Source: Ceratothoa steindachneri
Lineage: Eukaryota > Arthropoda > Malacostraca > Isopoda > Cymothoidae
Assembly: GCA_963969495.1 (NCBI GenBank)
Contig: OZ018338.1
Coordinates: 50,967,973 to 51,031,972 of the forward strand
Direction: 5' to 3'
DNA: 64,000 nucleotides
The position numbers were made by a program, and so were the translations under genes. Each line of letters opens with the position of its first letter. Position 1 is the stretch's first letter. Below are positions 1 through 11,689 of the stretch, one piece after another. The notes under the pieces were generated by a model. It searched no databases, had not been told where the DNA came from, and saw only the letters and a list, made by a program, of their open reading frames with translations.

Positions 1-406
1 GCCATTGGCCGATCTAAATTCGTCTGCCTTATATACTGCGAAAAATAGAACAATAGAAAGAATATTAAGGGGGCATCGCGACCCAAGGCAATTAAGGAAG
101 TCTGTTGGCGATGATTCTCTCTCTCCGTCTAGATAATTTCGGAGTATATATTTGACAGTTCAGAGTTCACATGCAAATTGTGTCTGAAGCCGCCCTCCAA
201 TGCGTTGGCCATAAAGTCTTGTTAGTCAAGAGAAAATCGACTATATTCTCGTCTAGAGAAGAATTGAGTGATTGTCGAAGAGCCAAGGAAGAGCTCGTCG
301 TCACTCAGTGTTGTTCGTGGAAATAGTTAGGCGCGCTTCAACCCTTCTCACCACGTCTTTGGATTTTAAGGATCGGAAAAAGCCACCCCCGAGGCACCCT
401 CCGTTT

Positions 407-426
407 GCCTCTTAAGGATAAGAGGC
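407..426. repeat. Perfect hairpin, 8-bp stem
   Basis: GCCTCTTA and TAAGAGGC are exact reverse complements separated by an AGGA tetraloop. No neighbouring gene tells what it might do. Confidence 0.5.
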
Positions 427-856
427 ACCAAAATACAGTTTCTCGAAGTTGGATTGAGCGTCTCGTGAGACACCCACAAGTTCAAGGTCGAACTTACCTC
501 CCTGCTCCTACTAGCCGCACATCAAAGTAAAAGGGATTTAACCCCCGTTTGGTCACGCTCCTCCTACCTTTACCACGTAGAACCTCAAGGATCTCCTTTG
601 CTCTATAATTTGCATAATTGTAAAATCATTACTTAATTAATTATCCCTCGGTTCAAACTTAATTGATAGTGTTAATTATCTTAGCAGTGAACCGTCAATA
701 TTTAATTGCATTGCCATTTAACTTGCCCTATATGTATATGTAATCTTTAGTCCTATAAAATGGTATATTTTCGTAGTCGTGTTTGAATATTCCTTGGCCT
801 AGCAACTGTGTATTTAAAGCACTTTTAGCACCCCCATGAGATGGAGCCTTAATTTC

Positions 857-876
857 GGTCGGCCAGTAGGCCGACC
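857..876. repeat. Perfect GC-rich hairpin, 8-bp stem
   Basis: GGTCGGCC and GGCCGACC are exact reverse complements around an AGTA loop. It stands out because the surroundings are AT-rich. It may be a relic of a structured RNA or a transposon end, but no partner was found. Confidence 0.5.
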
Positions 877-3657
877 TGGTCATACCACGAAAATAATAGC
901 TACCTTTAGTAAACAAAACTTGCCAACCATACGCCGATCGAACAAAAATAGCCAAATTGTAATCTTGAATAAAGATTACGTAATACCATGCGAGAAATTA
1001 AATAATTAACCACTAGCAACAAAAACAAATATTCCAAAAGTAAAATGTGTAAAATCAACTAGTTTGTTAATGGCTAAATCTTTATCCCTTGTATTGCGCT
1101 TTCTTTTTCAAATGTATTTTTTATCCGAACTACTGTGAAAAGTATGTATGTGAAACCACTCAAATACATTAAGGATTTATTTCTATTATGGGAATAAAAT
1201 ATAAATTTAATAACTTCCTTAAAACGCTGAACTCACTTCATACATCAATGAAATTTAGGTTTGAATGGGAAAAATCACACACTACCCTTCCTATACATTT
1301 CCATCCATCACATCCGCCTCATTAATGTCCTCTACTTTTCTATTAACCGAAGACTCACACTCGCAAACGAAAATATTGTTTTCTATTCGGGTCATAATGG
1401 AAGCATAAAAAAAATACCTTCTGTTTCTACTGAGGAAATCATCTTTGTTTCTTCGATGAAGAAATTCGTAACATTGAACGAATTTTTCATCAACGACGCT
1501 CACCATACACCAATATTTACTTTGGGTGCAAAAAAACTAACACAAATTCCAATAATCCAAATAAATACCTCTCTATGACACCCAAAATTGAAAGTCTTAA
1601 TAAACTCGTAAAAAATTTCAAATACTTTGAAAATTTTTCAAACAACCTACATTGGAGAAACCGGCAGAATTTGGATAAACGCGCTACTTTGTGTGTTTCT
1701 CATATCCATACAAGCACGAATATAACGCACGTAGCGGAAACAATTCAATGCTCTCATTAGTTACACATCATTAAAGAACTATTAAATAGACTGGGATCAA
1801 GCTACACAATTTATCGCTCAAATGGATATACAAGGCGCAGGATTATCAACTTGGCTCTAGTTGATTTTCTTCTCACGATTAATCTCCCCCCAGAAAGCTA
1901 TAATTTTATTCCTCTTCTAAGCAGCTTAATATCCCCACACACTGATGTCACGTAGTTAATTTAAACTCAAAATGCTTCCCCCCCTTAAGTATATGCATTT
2001 CATTTTTTGTCCTTAGGTTTTATTCATTGTTTGTTTTAAATAAACCCATTGTGCAGATGAAGATGAGAAGAGAAGCATCGCAACTAGTATTGTACGTTAA
2101 ATAAAAATTTGTTTTCGCCTTCATTTTTTCTTGATTGATCAGCGTGAAGAGTACGCCTCTACAGAGTAGCTCCTACATGCATAATATAAACTTTCTCTGG
2201 TAAATCGGTTCGTAAAATCGTCCACTGAATCGACTAGATCTCTCGCTCCACCACACCCCACACTAAGAGTCGAGGGAGTTTCGGTTAGGCAAGTTGAGAA
2301 GGCAAATGCCAGGTGCTGTATAATCGAATTAATTCGCTGACGGCCATGTCTGGGTTTTCTCTTCCGGTTTGTGTGGCAGAACACAGAGTCTAGCTTCCAC
2401 ACGTAAGGCACCCCTGCAGCTACCCGCTCGATTAGGTCTTCATCACTGCGATAAGAAAACAGTTGTAGCTCTCAATGTTCAGCCTGATGCCCTCAGGAAG
2501 AAGTGGGGTAGCATGACGTTACCCTCACTCCTGACGACACCCAAAATATATAATTATCGCTGGAAATTTCATCTGCATGACTCTGGGCACGTCCTAGGGC
2601 ACGAGAGCGAGTCACCTGTAGCTCTTAGAGTTGATCTTCTGGTCTTGGCATAAATTCTTCTAGTCTTAGAAGATATAAGGCATGTCTGGCTTCAACGGGT
2701 GTTTCAACTTGTTTAATAGCTTCTTGGTGTCTTTGAGTCACTTTTCCTGCATCGCATCAAAAAGAAATATTCCTTTTCTCATCTTGTATAAAAAGTCACG
2801 AATGTCCTTATGCACGACTAGCCTGATAAGCTATTCATCCACACCTTTCCATTTCTGGGATCACTGTTGAAGATTTCCTGGATTTCAGCGAAGAAATCCG
2901 GCGTTTTGTTAGCGTTAGATCGTCGACCATGGTTTTTTTTCTCTCTGCTCTAGGCTCGTAGTCGAATCCTAGATCCTCTCGCTACTTTCTTTTTTTTTAC
3001 AAATTCCTTCTGCTAACGTTGAAGAAGTCTGAAATCTCCACTTTGTCGTTTCGGCTCAAATTCTTAATAGAACACCATGCCTCTTGCACAAATTCGGGAG
3101 TTTAAAATTGTACATAGTCAATTTTCTGCACAAAAGTAAAGCAAAATTAGGTATTGTTTTTAAGGAGAAGAAGATCGACAACAATGGTAAAACAAATATG
3201 CGCAAACATAGCATTTGAAAATTGTGAGCGAATCCCGGCCGCACCCACTACATCCTCAACAAGAAAGAGGCACAACAGACGCAGAATATACGGTTATGTG
3301 GTGCCATTCTTGCTAAAACCTAATTAGATAGAAATAAAAAGAAAGGAGGTTATTTTGTATCTTAGAGAAAAATAAGATATCTGTAACAATGTATAAGCTT
3401 TGAAATGGAATATTTTATACTTTTTTAAGCAAAGGAGACAGCATTCAAATAATGATAAAAGGGATAATTATTGCCTCGTTTCAAACCCTTTTACGGATTG
3501 AGATGAACTTCAGCTAAAGCCACTTTGCTCTTGATATCTCTGCTACCTAGACCAAGAATCAAATTATGAAAATGAGAAAAATAGGCAAATAAACAATATA
3601 ATGAATAAGGAAAATAAATAAAAACAACTTATTGAGAAGTTATCATTCATTCGTCAC

Positions 3658-3817
<160 letters not shown>

Positions 3818-4014
3818 CTTTCAATTAAGTAGTGGTTGAGGTATGATTTGTATGGGCGAGATTGTAATAGTTGTTATAAAGGTAGCAGGCACTGGTGCGT
3901 TGTATGTTTTAGGTTGAAGTTATTAGGTTGAGAACAAATTTCCCGCACAACCTTTTTTTTTACACATTTATCTATTTCTAGATTTTTTAAAAGTTTATTT
4001 TTTTTATAGATTTA

Positions 4015-4180
4015 TACAGGGTGTACGACTAGTTAATGTATAGTGGCCTAGATTTTCCTAGGCCTCGCTTGAAAGTGTCCAATGACCTAGTGCTTTGGTA
4101 AACTTAGACACTATGCACTTTCACACGAGCCCTAGGAAAGCCTAGGGCACTACAAAGTAATTAGTCAGACACCTTTTTTA
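4015..4180. mobile_element. Palindromic MITE, mariner/Tc1-type
   Basis: The two halves are imperfect inverted repeats of about 65-70 bp. The left end reads CAGGGTGTACGACTAG and continues through a TAGTG-CCTAG-TTTCCTAGG core. The right end, reverse-complemented, reads AAGGTGTCTGACTAATTAC followed by the same core. A TA lies next to each end, as expected for Tc1/mariner target duplication. There is no coding capacity. It lies immediately upstream of a mariner pseudogene, but its ends differ from any transposase copy here, so its mobiliser is unknown. The exact outer boundary on the right is uncertain because of the T run. Confidence 0.75.
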
Positions 4181-4258
4181 TAATATCTAAAGTTTAAAAA
4201 ATTACCCATCAAATAACTGTCTCGTGAATAGCAACGTATTCTTTTACTGTATGATTAC

Positions 4259-5232
4259 ATGTCCGACCTAAACGCTGCCCAATCGCAACGTAGTATCAAC
4301 CAAGCATCTTGCGAAGACACAATAAGTCTTTGCTCAACCAACAATTGGTTTAAATTGCTTCAGTGTAGCCAATTTGATTTCCAAGATCAGCTAAGAAGTG
4401 GTCGACCTTCACTTATTGAAAATATCCGTTTGTGCACCTGTGGCAAAGCTGATCCACATCTGACATCACGCGAGATGGCTGAAAAGTTTAGCGTCACTCA
4501 TACGCCAATTTTGCATCATTTAGGCGAAATGGGCAAAGTCAGAGCACTAGATGTATGGATTCCACGTAAACTAACGAACTTAGACCTTCAACGCCGCATA
4601 GAAGCCTGCATGACATTACTGTCCAAGAAACGTCGTTTTGATTGGCTGAACAAAGTGGTTACTGCAGATGAGAAACGGTGTTTAGACTCGAACATGGCCC
4701 GCAAAAGAAACTAGAAAGAAAAAGTGTACCTGCACAACTTGAGTCAAAGGCTGACTGACATCAAAAGAAGGTTATGGTTTGTATCTGGTGGGATGGGATT
4801 GGAGTGATTTAGTGGGAAATGTTAGAACGCAATCAGTCTTTCGCCACTCATTTATACAGCCAAAATTACAATAAGTGGCTGATGCAACTGCTCAGAAACG
4901 AGCATAATTGACTGATGTCATGTTTCTTCATGATAACATCCGGCCACATGTTCCGAATCATAAAGTGAAAAACTCCTGGAGGTGGGGTGGGAAGTTCTTC
5001 CTCACCCACCGTACGTGCCATAAATTGCGCCAACAGACTACCATATATTCTGGGCATTGTAGAACAGCTTGACTGGCAAAACGTAGGAAAATAATGACAA
5101 AACAAACTGAAAAATGCCGTTGCAGACTTCTTTGATAGCAAACCAGTTGAATTTTACAACGAAGGCATCTATGATGTATCCCGTCGTCGGAAGCAGGTTC
5201 TCAAAAATAACGGTAATCACATTGTTTATTGA
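4259..5232 (+). pseudogene. Mariner (Mos1/SETMAR-type) transposase, decayed
   Basis: The first 151 codons from the ATG read as a mariner N-terminus. A WFK segment leads into an RSGRPS hinge, then ADPHLTSREMAEKFSVTH and GKVRALDVWIPRKLT of the second helix-turn-helix, and the VTADEK motif carrying the first catalytic Asp. A stop follows, but homology continues in shifted frames. CIWWDGIGVI is near 4780, FLHDNIRPHV with the second Asp is near 4925, APTDYHIFWAL is near 5030, and FFDSKPVEFYNEGIYDVSRRR is near 5130. The codon expected to give the third catalytic Asp is a stop. Cut-and-paste transposase activity in the nucleus is the family role. This copy has several frameshifts and stops and cannot be functional. 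I could not fix its terminal inverted repeats. Confidence 0.85.
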
Positions 5233-8200
5233 TATGTTTGGTTTGCTACCATTGTTTTGTCATAAATCATTGTCAACTGATCTTTACGTTGAGTAAATTA
5301 TAAATCCTGGTTCATCTCTGTAAAATATTTATTTTTAGTAGTGTTAACAGTGTATTTCTGGCTCCTCTGGGGACACTAGTGTAGCCGGCTTAGGTGCAGC
5401 TTGCATTAAAATCCACCCGCAATATTGCTGATGCTGGACAATGAACTATTTTAATAAAATTAGGCACCGAGAGATATTTGCACCTGGAAGGTTGATATGA
5501 TTCTGCTGCATCTAAGTATCTGGTAGCCATCTTTATCTGAAAGGTAATATAAGACTCTTCCAGTTCTCTTATCTTAGTAAGCTCCAGTCATTTTTAGATT
5601 CCCATTGTTACCCCTTCATATCTGGGCTGAGTGTAGTTTGTCGATATTGTCTATAGTTTGTTAATTTGCTATTTTTTTCATTTTAGGTCCATTCCATGTT
5701 CTGTTCATATTTTTATCTGTGGGTTCTTATTCATTGAGTTTTGATTATTTACCTTCTGTTTGTGTATTATTATTCTCCGCTTCGTCAGTGGTCATGCTTA
5801 TTTAGTAGAGTTCGCTAGAGGGCGGATTCTCTTGGAATCACTTCAGTGCGACTCCATTCTTTAGGAGCATCTTGTTAAGCTCTTCTGTATACATATGATC
5901 CCCGATTTCGCGATATTAACTAAAGGCAAGGGCAGAATGCAGACAGAAATTTCTGGCCGCATGTTTTCCTTGATGTTTATTATTCTTTTTTCCTGGTGAC
6001 AATTTTGTTGCTGCTGTGTAAGTCGTGTTCTTCTTGCATTCTTTTTCTTCATTGATTGCCGTTTGTTTTTTATTATTTGTAATTTAGTTGGCCACAATAT
6101 CGACAAACTTTTTCGATAGGGTAAGGTGACATCTTTGTCTAGAAGGCCAAAATATCCATTTCTGTTGCCTTTTTTACCATCTCGGCCGTCATGAACACGA
6201 CTTTGGCTACGTGTGTATGATATTCATCTGCTTAGTTCAGAAACGTGGTGGCTTCTATAAGAAAAGAAAGAAATATGTTTGTTTGTATTTTTTGGACGAT
6301 GCGAAAGTGAAAGGTGACCCGCACTTCCACTCTTGTGCCAATACACCGAACTATGGGGAATTGAAATTTGCAAACCATATTGATAGAATTTATATTTTAT
6401 TGAACTTTAGCAATGCTGTTTTTATTAAGCAATAACATGTTTTTAAGTTTTCATAATTTATTAGAGAAAATAGCATTGCAACTGATTAATCAATATTCAA
6501 ATCTACCCATGTATCATACGAATGTCAATGCCTCGATGAGGACTCAAAGACTTAGCCAAATAAACTTCACATTGTTCTAAAGAGTACTCTAGGCATTCGA
6601 GGCATTCGAGTCTGCCCCTTCCCCTTGGACGGGAGACGTTCCGGCCATTTCCAAATTTTTACCGAGCGCCCCAAAGGCTCAGTGTTTTTTACAGCTTTCT
6701 TCTCAATCAATATTTGTTGTTCGTCCTTACGTTCAGGCGAAGAAGATATTTTGTCAAGAAAGTTCTTTTTATTTCTTTCGCAACACCTATTGGTCCCTAA
6801 CTTTTTATTAGAGATGCCCTCCCCAACCACACTACCAAAATATACCTACTGCTATTACGCACTTCACCTAAATTTTTGGCTCTTGGTATTAAGTACACCT
6901 CTTATTCGCGCAACTTAACGAGCTTCTTTCTGGGGTTCACTATGACCTACCTTCTAAGCGCTGTTGCTTATAGCGCTTAAAAAAATGTTGTGAAGATAGC
7001 CATAACTTCGGCGAAAAATAAGGGTAGAGGCGTACGTGGAGCCTTAAATAGGCATACGGCTAAAGCCATATAACCTGGGGACATGCCGGAGCAACTTCTC
7101 TTAGGGACAACTGGAAAACAGCTGAAAACACGGATACAAGAACAACAACGAGCCGTTAGATGAGTTGATCCGCGCTCTGCTTTTGCATCGTGCTGCAAAG
7201 CGGAAGATCGCAATATGAAGTCGCGAGATGCAAAATTTCTCGAAATACAGACAAGGAAATGAGGGAGTGTGTTTTGGGAAACTTGGCACTCGGACAAACA
7301 CAATTTTAGCAGATACATTGGAATTCATAACTGTTACAACAGCCCCAAAAATTAGTATTTCTTATTAGAATTGTCATTAACAATTAATAATCTGTTATTA
7401 ACAGTAGTAATATAAAGTTTAAAGATTATTACTAATATTGATGTTATTATTTACTATCTCCATTGGCCCCCATTTACACATGTAAATTTCTTCATATGAT
7501 GCCATCCTTACAAATGCGAAAAATATTCATTTTACACAACAAGATACCTCTCACGGATGGCCGGATAGGTATGACCCAACCATGTGTTCACCCAACTATG
7601 TGTTCGCTGGTCACATGGCTTCAACCCGGATGTTTATATTAGTGCCGACTAATTCTCAACTTGAGAAGGACTCGGATCTTCCCTTAAGATTTGATCATTA
7701 TCCTCTTCCTTTGAAAAGCTAATTCTTACTCCAACTGTGAAACTGCTTTAGGACAATTATATCACTATTAGAAGTAATTCTTCCTAGGCATTAATGAATC
7801 AGGATTTAGCTGCCGAAAGGAAAAGGCAAATTTTACAATCTAGAGTTGTCGATGGACCTTAGAGCAAAGGAGTGGGAGTAGATCATCAACATGGAGACAA
7901 GAAATGAGTAAAGAGTACGTGGAGTAGAAAGGTCGTGGTGGTGAGGTACTTATGGGAGCGAACCTCTTCTGGCGTAAAAGTACCAGGCGGATCAGTATTA
8001 AGCAGAATTGAACAATCCAACGCAACCAGAAATAAGATTTATCCTCTAGCGATACCTGGCAATCCTCCTTCCATACGCAAGATAAGAACAATACCAGTTT
8101 TGCAGTCATCTGTTACAGGCACGTGAACGATCTCTTTTCTTTCTTGGGCAGCTGTTGACGCTTGTCCTTGGGTTGGCATCAAACATATATTCCATCTGCC

Positions 8201-9228
8201 ATCGGATTTCTTTCAGCACTACCAGTGCAACCTTATTATCCAGTACACTGCTTTTTATTCATAGTGAAACTTCTAAATATTGAGGCTATCCCTTTTAATT
8301 ATGCCATTAGTGATTTTTACTTAGTTGTTATATATATAAATTGCGAGATGTGATGATTGTCTTTACGATAACAGATTCTAATTTGTTCTAAGAAACTTTG
8401 ATTACTAATCACTCGATTTAGTGAGGTTCGAGTGTGATTTTAATTATTTTATACTAATAAATCATAGAGTAGATAACAATATTTAAGTTTCTCTCCTAAA
8501 AAAACTGGATTAATCAACCGATTAGAGATTAATTTCTGAATATTTGCTCTAAATATCGAATATTAACGTATTTGAAGTTCAATTACATACAGGACAAACG
8601 TACATACATAAACAAATTCGTCCGTTCATACGAAAGGCAGTTTTATTTATAATACGAGATGTGTTAAGACAAGTTCTTACTGTCTGTGGAAGATTAACTA
8701 CGCGTGTGTTTATAAAGAAATGGAACGTAAATCCATTTATAAAATCAAGTCCTATTTATATACAAAAAAGTTTCACTCATTTGAGCCGGGGCATCGAAGA
8801 GTGGCTGGCCAAAAATGTTTCCTATTATTAGGATCAAAACCTCAAAATTTATCCTTTTTTCGGTATTGCGCGGCCATTCCCTAGTTGGTTGGCGCCATGA
8901 CGAAATCATGAATTAAAAAATAATCATTTTATCAAGTGGATACGACGAAGATAACACTTGCCTGCGTTTCAAAACCTTTTTTCAAAGGTCAACGGTTTTC
9001 CAACTGATTTAGGATCCTTTTTTGCGTGCTGAATAATTAAAAAATATCATTCATTTTTTTTGGTCATGTCTGGTTTCTAACATACACTCGATTTTTATTA
9101 CAGCATATTTTTTCCAAATGGCGCTATCATCCAATCGTATATGGGCTTTGTTTTTGCCACAGATGGTCATGGGTTACCTTAAATAAACTCGTTATTCTTT
9201 CTCTTTTCAGTTCTAGTTGTGCAGTACG
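5233..9228. other. Intergenic DNA, no gene recognised
   Basis: About 4 kb in which I see no domain-bearing frame, RNA gene or tandem array. Short open frames (for example near 6211, 6567, 6977 and 7840) lack recognisable motifs and overlap each other on both strands, the pattern of chance frames. Low-complexity AT tracts dominate between 7320 and 7480 and again between 8260 and 8780. Confidence 0.55.
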
Positions 9229-10859
9229 ATGGATCGGAAGTGTAAGAACCATCCTAACAAATTTTGTTTCATCTGCAGATACGTGGTTCTTCCAGACCGT
9301 CAAGCGAAAATCACGGATTTTGTGAAGAAGGCTCATTATGCTTAGTTTGGAGTCAAACTAGGGGACGAGGATAAGGCATTTGCCTCCATATATCTGCTGC
9401 AAAACATGTGTGGAGAACTTACGGGATTGGAGGAATAGGAAAAGAAAGAGTATGCTATTTGATGTTCCAATGGTGTGGAGGGAAGGGAAAGATCACGTTA
9501 CCGACTGCTACTTCTGAATGACAAATTTAAAAGGCATGAATCACAAGAACAAACAACATGTTCAATACCCTGATCTGCCATAAAGCCAATCCTCCATGGA
9601 CCAGATTTTTCTGTTCCTGAGCCGGATGTCATCCTGGAATCTAGTTCTTATTCCGAATTTACTGACATGACTGATACAGGTGAGTGTGGTACATACGAGT
9701 TAGAAGAGGACGACCGATCGGTACCATTGACCAAAGCCGAACTCAACGACTTGACACGAGACCTGAACCTATCTAAGGAGACTGCCCAGCTGCTGGGTTC
9801 TCGTCTTCGAGAGAAACATCTACTTTCCCTAGGAACAACGTTCTATTGGTATTGGGAACGCGAGAGCGAATTAAAAAAATTCTTTATGTTCGATGAAGCG
9901 AACATACTGTAACGATATTGCTGAACTGATGAAATTAATGGGTATGAAGTATGTTGCCATGGAATGGAGACTTTTTATTGACTCGTTTAACAGAAGTCTC
10001 AAGGCAATTCTCCTGAATAGCGGAAATAAGGTTTCATCAATCCCACAACAGCTTGGAACATCTTTTGTCTGCTCTCAATTACCAGTAACATAAATGGTTG
10101 ATTCGTGGAGATCTTAAAGTTGTTAGACTCATCCTAGGACTTCAAGGTAGGTACACAAAGTATCCATGTTTTTTGTGCCTGTGGTATAGTCGAGCTGACG
10201 ACCAACATTATGTCAGATAAGAGTGGCCATCAAGACAAGGATTAGAACCCGGGTCACACAATGTTCTGTCCCACACTCTGGTTGAACCGAGCAAGGTGTT
10301 ACTTCCACCCCTAATCATCAAACTCAGCCTAATGAAGAACTTTGTAAAAGCACTGGACAGGGAAGGTGAAGGATTTGCCTTCCTTCACCACAAATTCAAA
10401 CGAATCAGCATGGAGAAGCTTAAGGCAGGTATATTTAATGGTCCTCAGATAAGAGAACTCATAAAAGACTCTAGTTTTGATCATTTATTAAATCCTACTT
10501 AACTCTCTGTCTGCCTGTCCCTTAAGTTAGTCATTGCAAACTTCCTTGGTAACCACAGAAGTCCTCAGTACCAGAAGATCGATGATGACTTAATGGAAAA
10601 TTTCCGCAAACTTGGTGCGCGTAGGTTAGTGAAAATGCACTTTCTTCGGTCCCATCTGGACTATTTTCCAGAAAATTGCGGAGACTTCTGTGAAGAACAG
10701 GGTGAGCGCTTTCACTAAGACTTCCGTGTCATGGAGGAACGCTACCAAGGCCAATGGGATGTTAACTTTCTGGCTGACTACTGTTGGTGCCTTAAGAGGG
10801 ATGGGATGTCTGCTCGGCACAATCGGAGGTCACTGAAGAGACCATTCATCCATGAGTAG
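9229..10859 (+). pseudogene. Transposon-derived arthropod gene family of unknown biochemistry, broken copy
   Basis: A coherent protein can be followed over about 540 codons in alternating frames. It starts at an ATG with MDRKCKNHPNKFCFICRYVVLP, which has a Cys-x2-Cys zinc-like motif. A CYF-stop follows, where a second Cys pair would be expected. Then come the acidic MTDTGECGTYELEEDDRSVP and LTRDLNLSKETAQLLGSRLR segments. The C-terminal half reads GLQGRYTKYPCFLCLWYSR, a VLLPPLIIKLSLMKNFVKAL block, FLGNHRSPQY, HFLRSHLDYFPENCGDF and EERYQGQW-ADYCW. From memory, not from a search, near-identical proteins are multicopy and uncharacterised in arthropod genomes, which implies transposon origin. This copy has at least five in-frame stops or frameshifts, including a TAA in the conserved GERFHxD segment. 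I cannot assign an enzymatic class. Confidence 0.7.
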
Positions 10860-11440
10860 CTTATTTTGTGCATTGTACTATTTATGATATCTATTCAAAA
10901 TATTCTGTAAGCCTTCTGTGAGTAAATCGGTCCAATATTTGCAATTATGTGTTTCATTCACAACAAATATTTGGAAATATAGGAGTTTTTGATATGTGCT
11001 CATATTTCAAAAACCTCACCTGATTGGGTAAGATGGATATGATTTTCAGATTCAGTGCGAAAACTGAACTAAAATTAAGTATTATATATTTGACCTTGAA
11101 AACAACGCAGACCAGTGTAATCAAGTTCCATGTAATTAATTTTTCCTGGCTATACTAAGATGTTACTAGAACTGAAGCTAAGAACCAGGATGGTAATTTA
11201 TTTCGCTTTGGAAATACCTCTTATGGGAGAGGGGTAAAGAAGATCCCCATAATTATTTGAGTAAAGCGAGGTAATGTCAATCTGATAGCAATTATAATAG
11301 TGATAGTAATGTCAGTCTAATAGCATCCGAAGACATTAGAGTTAATTTAACGAAACGAATAATCTGATTAGTGAGTATAAAGTGCATACACAGGAATGTC
11401 CACAAAGATTTGTCCCGTAAATAAAATTGTTAAAATAAAC
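10860..11440. other. Intergenic DNA
   Basis: No gene, RNA or repeat recognised. A short near-repeat of the phrase GTCAATCTGATAGCA / GTCAGTCTAATAGCA occurs around 11275-11325 and is the only local structure. Confidence 0.5.
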
Positions 11441-11444
11441 ATAA

Positions 11445-11687
11445 CTAATGATCTTCAGTATTGGAAAGATGTTCAAAGTAATCACTTTTATTTTCGATAC
11501 ATTTGTCACATCCTTCAGGTAAATTCCAGGTCTCATTTATAAAGAATGTCCTTAGTTTAGCGCTAATCCAGGCATCTAAAGCAGCGTGAATTTCTTCTTG
11601 CAACGAACCGAAAGGGATATGGCGATAAAAAGGCCCTGAATTGCTATTGACAGTCCTCATAATTACAGGAATATTGTCTTTATTCAC
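11445..11687 (-). pseudogene. Mariner transposase C-terminal fragment
   Basis: The 80-residue frame contains a FGSLQEEIHAALDAWISAKL segment, then FFINETWNLPEGCDKCIENK, and ends SDYFEHL. This is the layout of the mariner C-terminal tail (helix, then a Cys-Ile-containing stretch, then DYFE). The catalytic core is missing: sequence upstream on the minus strand (above 11690) does not continue the homology. It is therefore a fragment of a third mariner copy, different in sequence from the copies at 4.3 and 54.6 kb. Confidence 0.7.
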
Positions 11688-11689
11688 CG

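Larger units (their letters stand above)
1..3650. other. AT-rich intergenic DNA, no gene recognised
   Basis: Only short open frames without recognisable motifs occur here. None shows conserved domains, and I could not build a convincing exon chain. The stretch holds two perfect short hairpins (listed separately) and otherwise appears unique and unstructured. A few composition shifts, such as the purine/pyrimidine runs near 2930 and 2990, are ordinary for AT-rich arthropod DNA. Confidence 0.6.
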
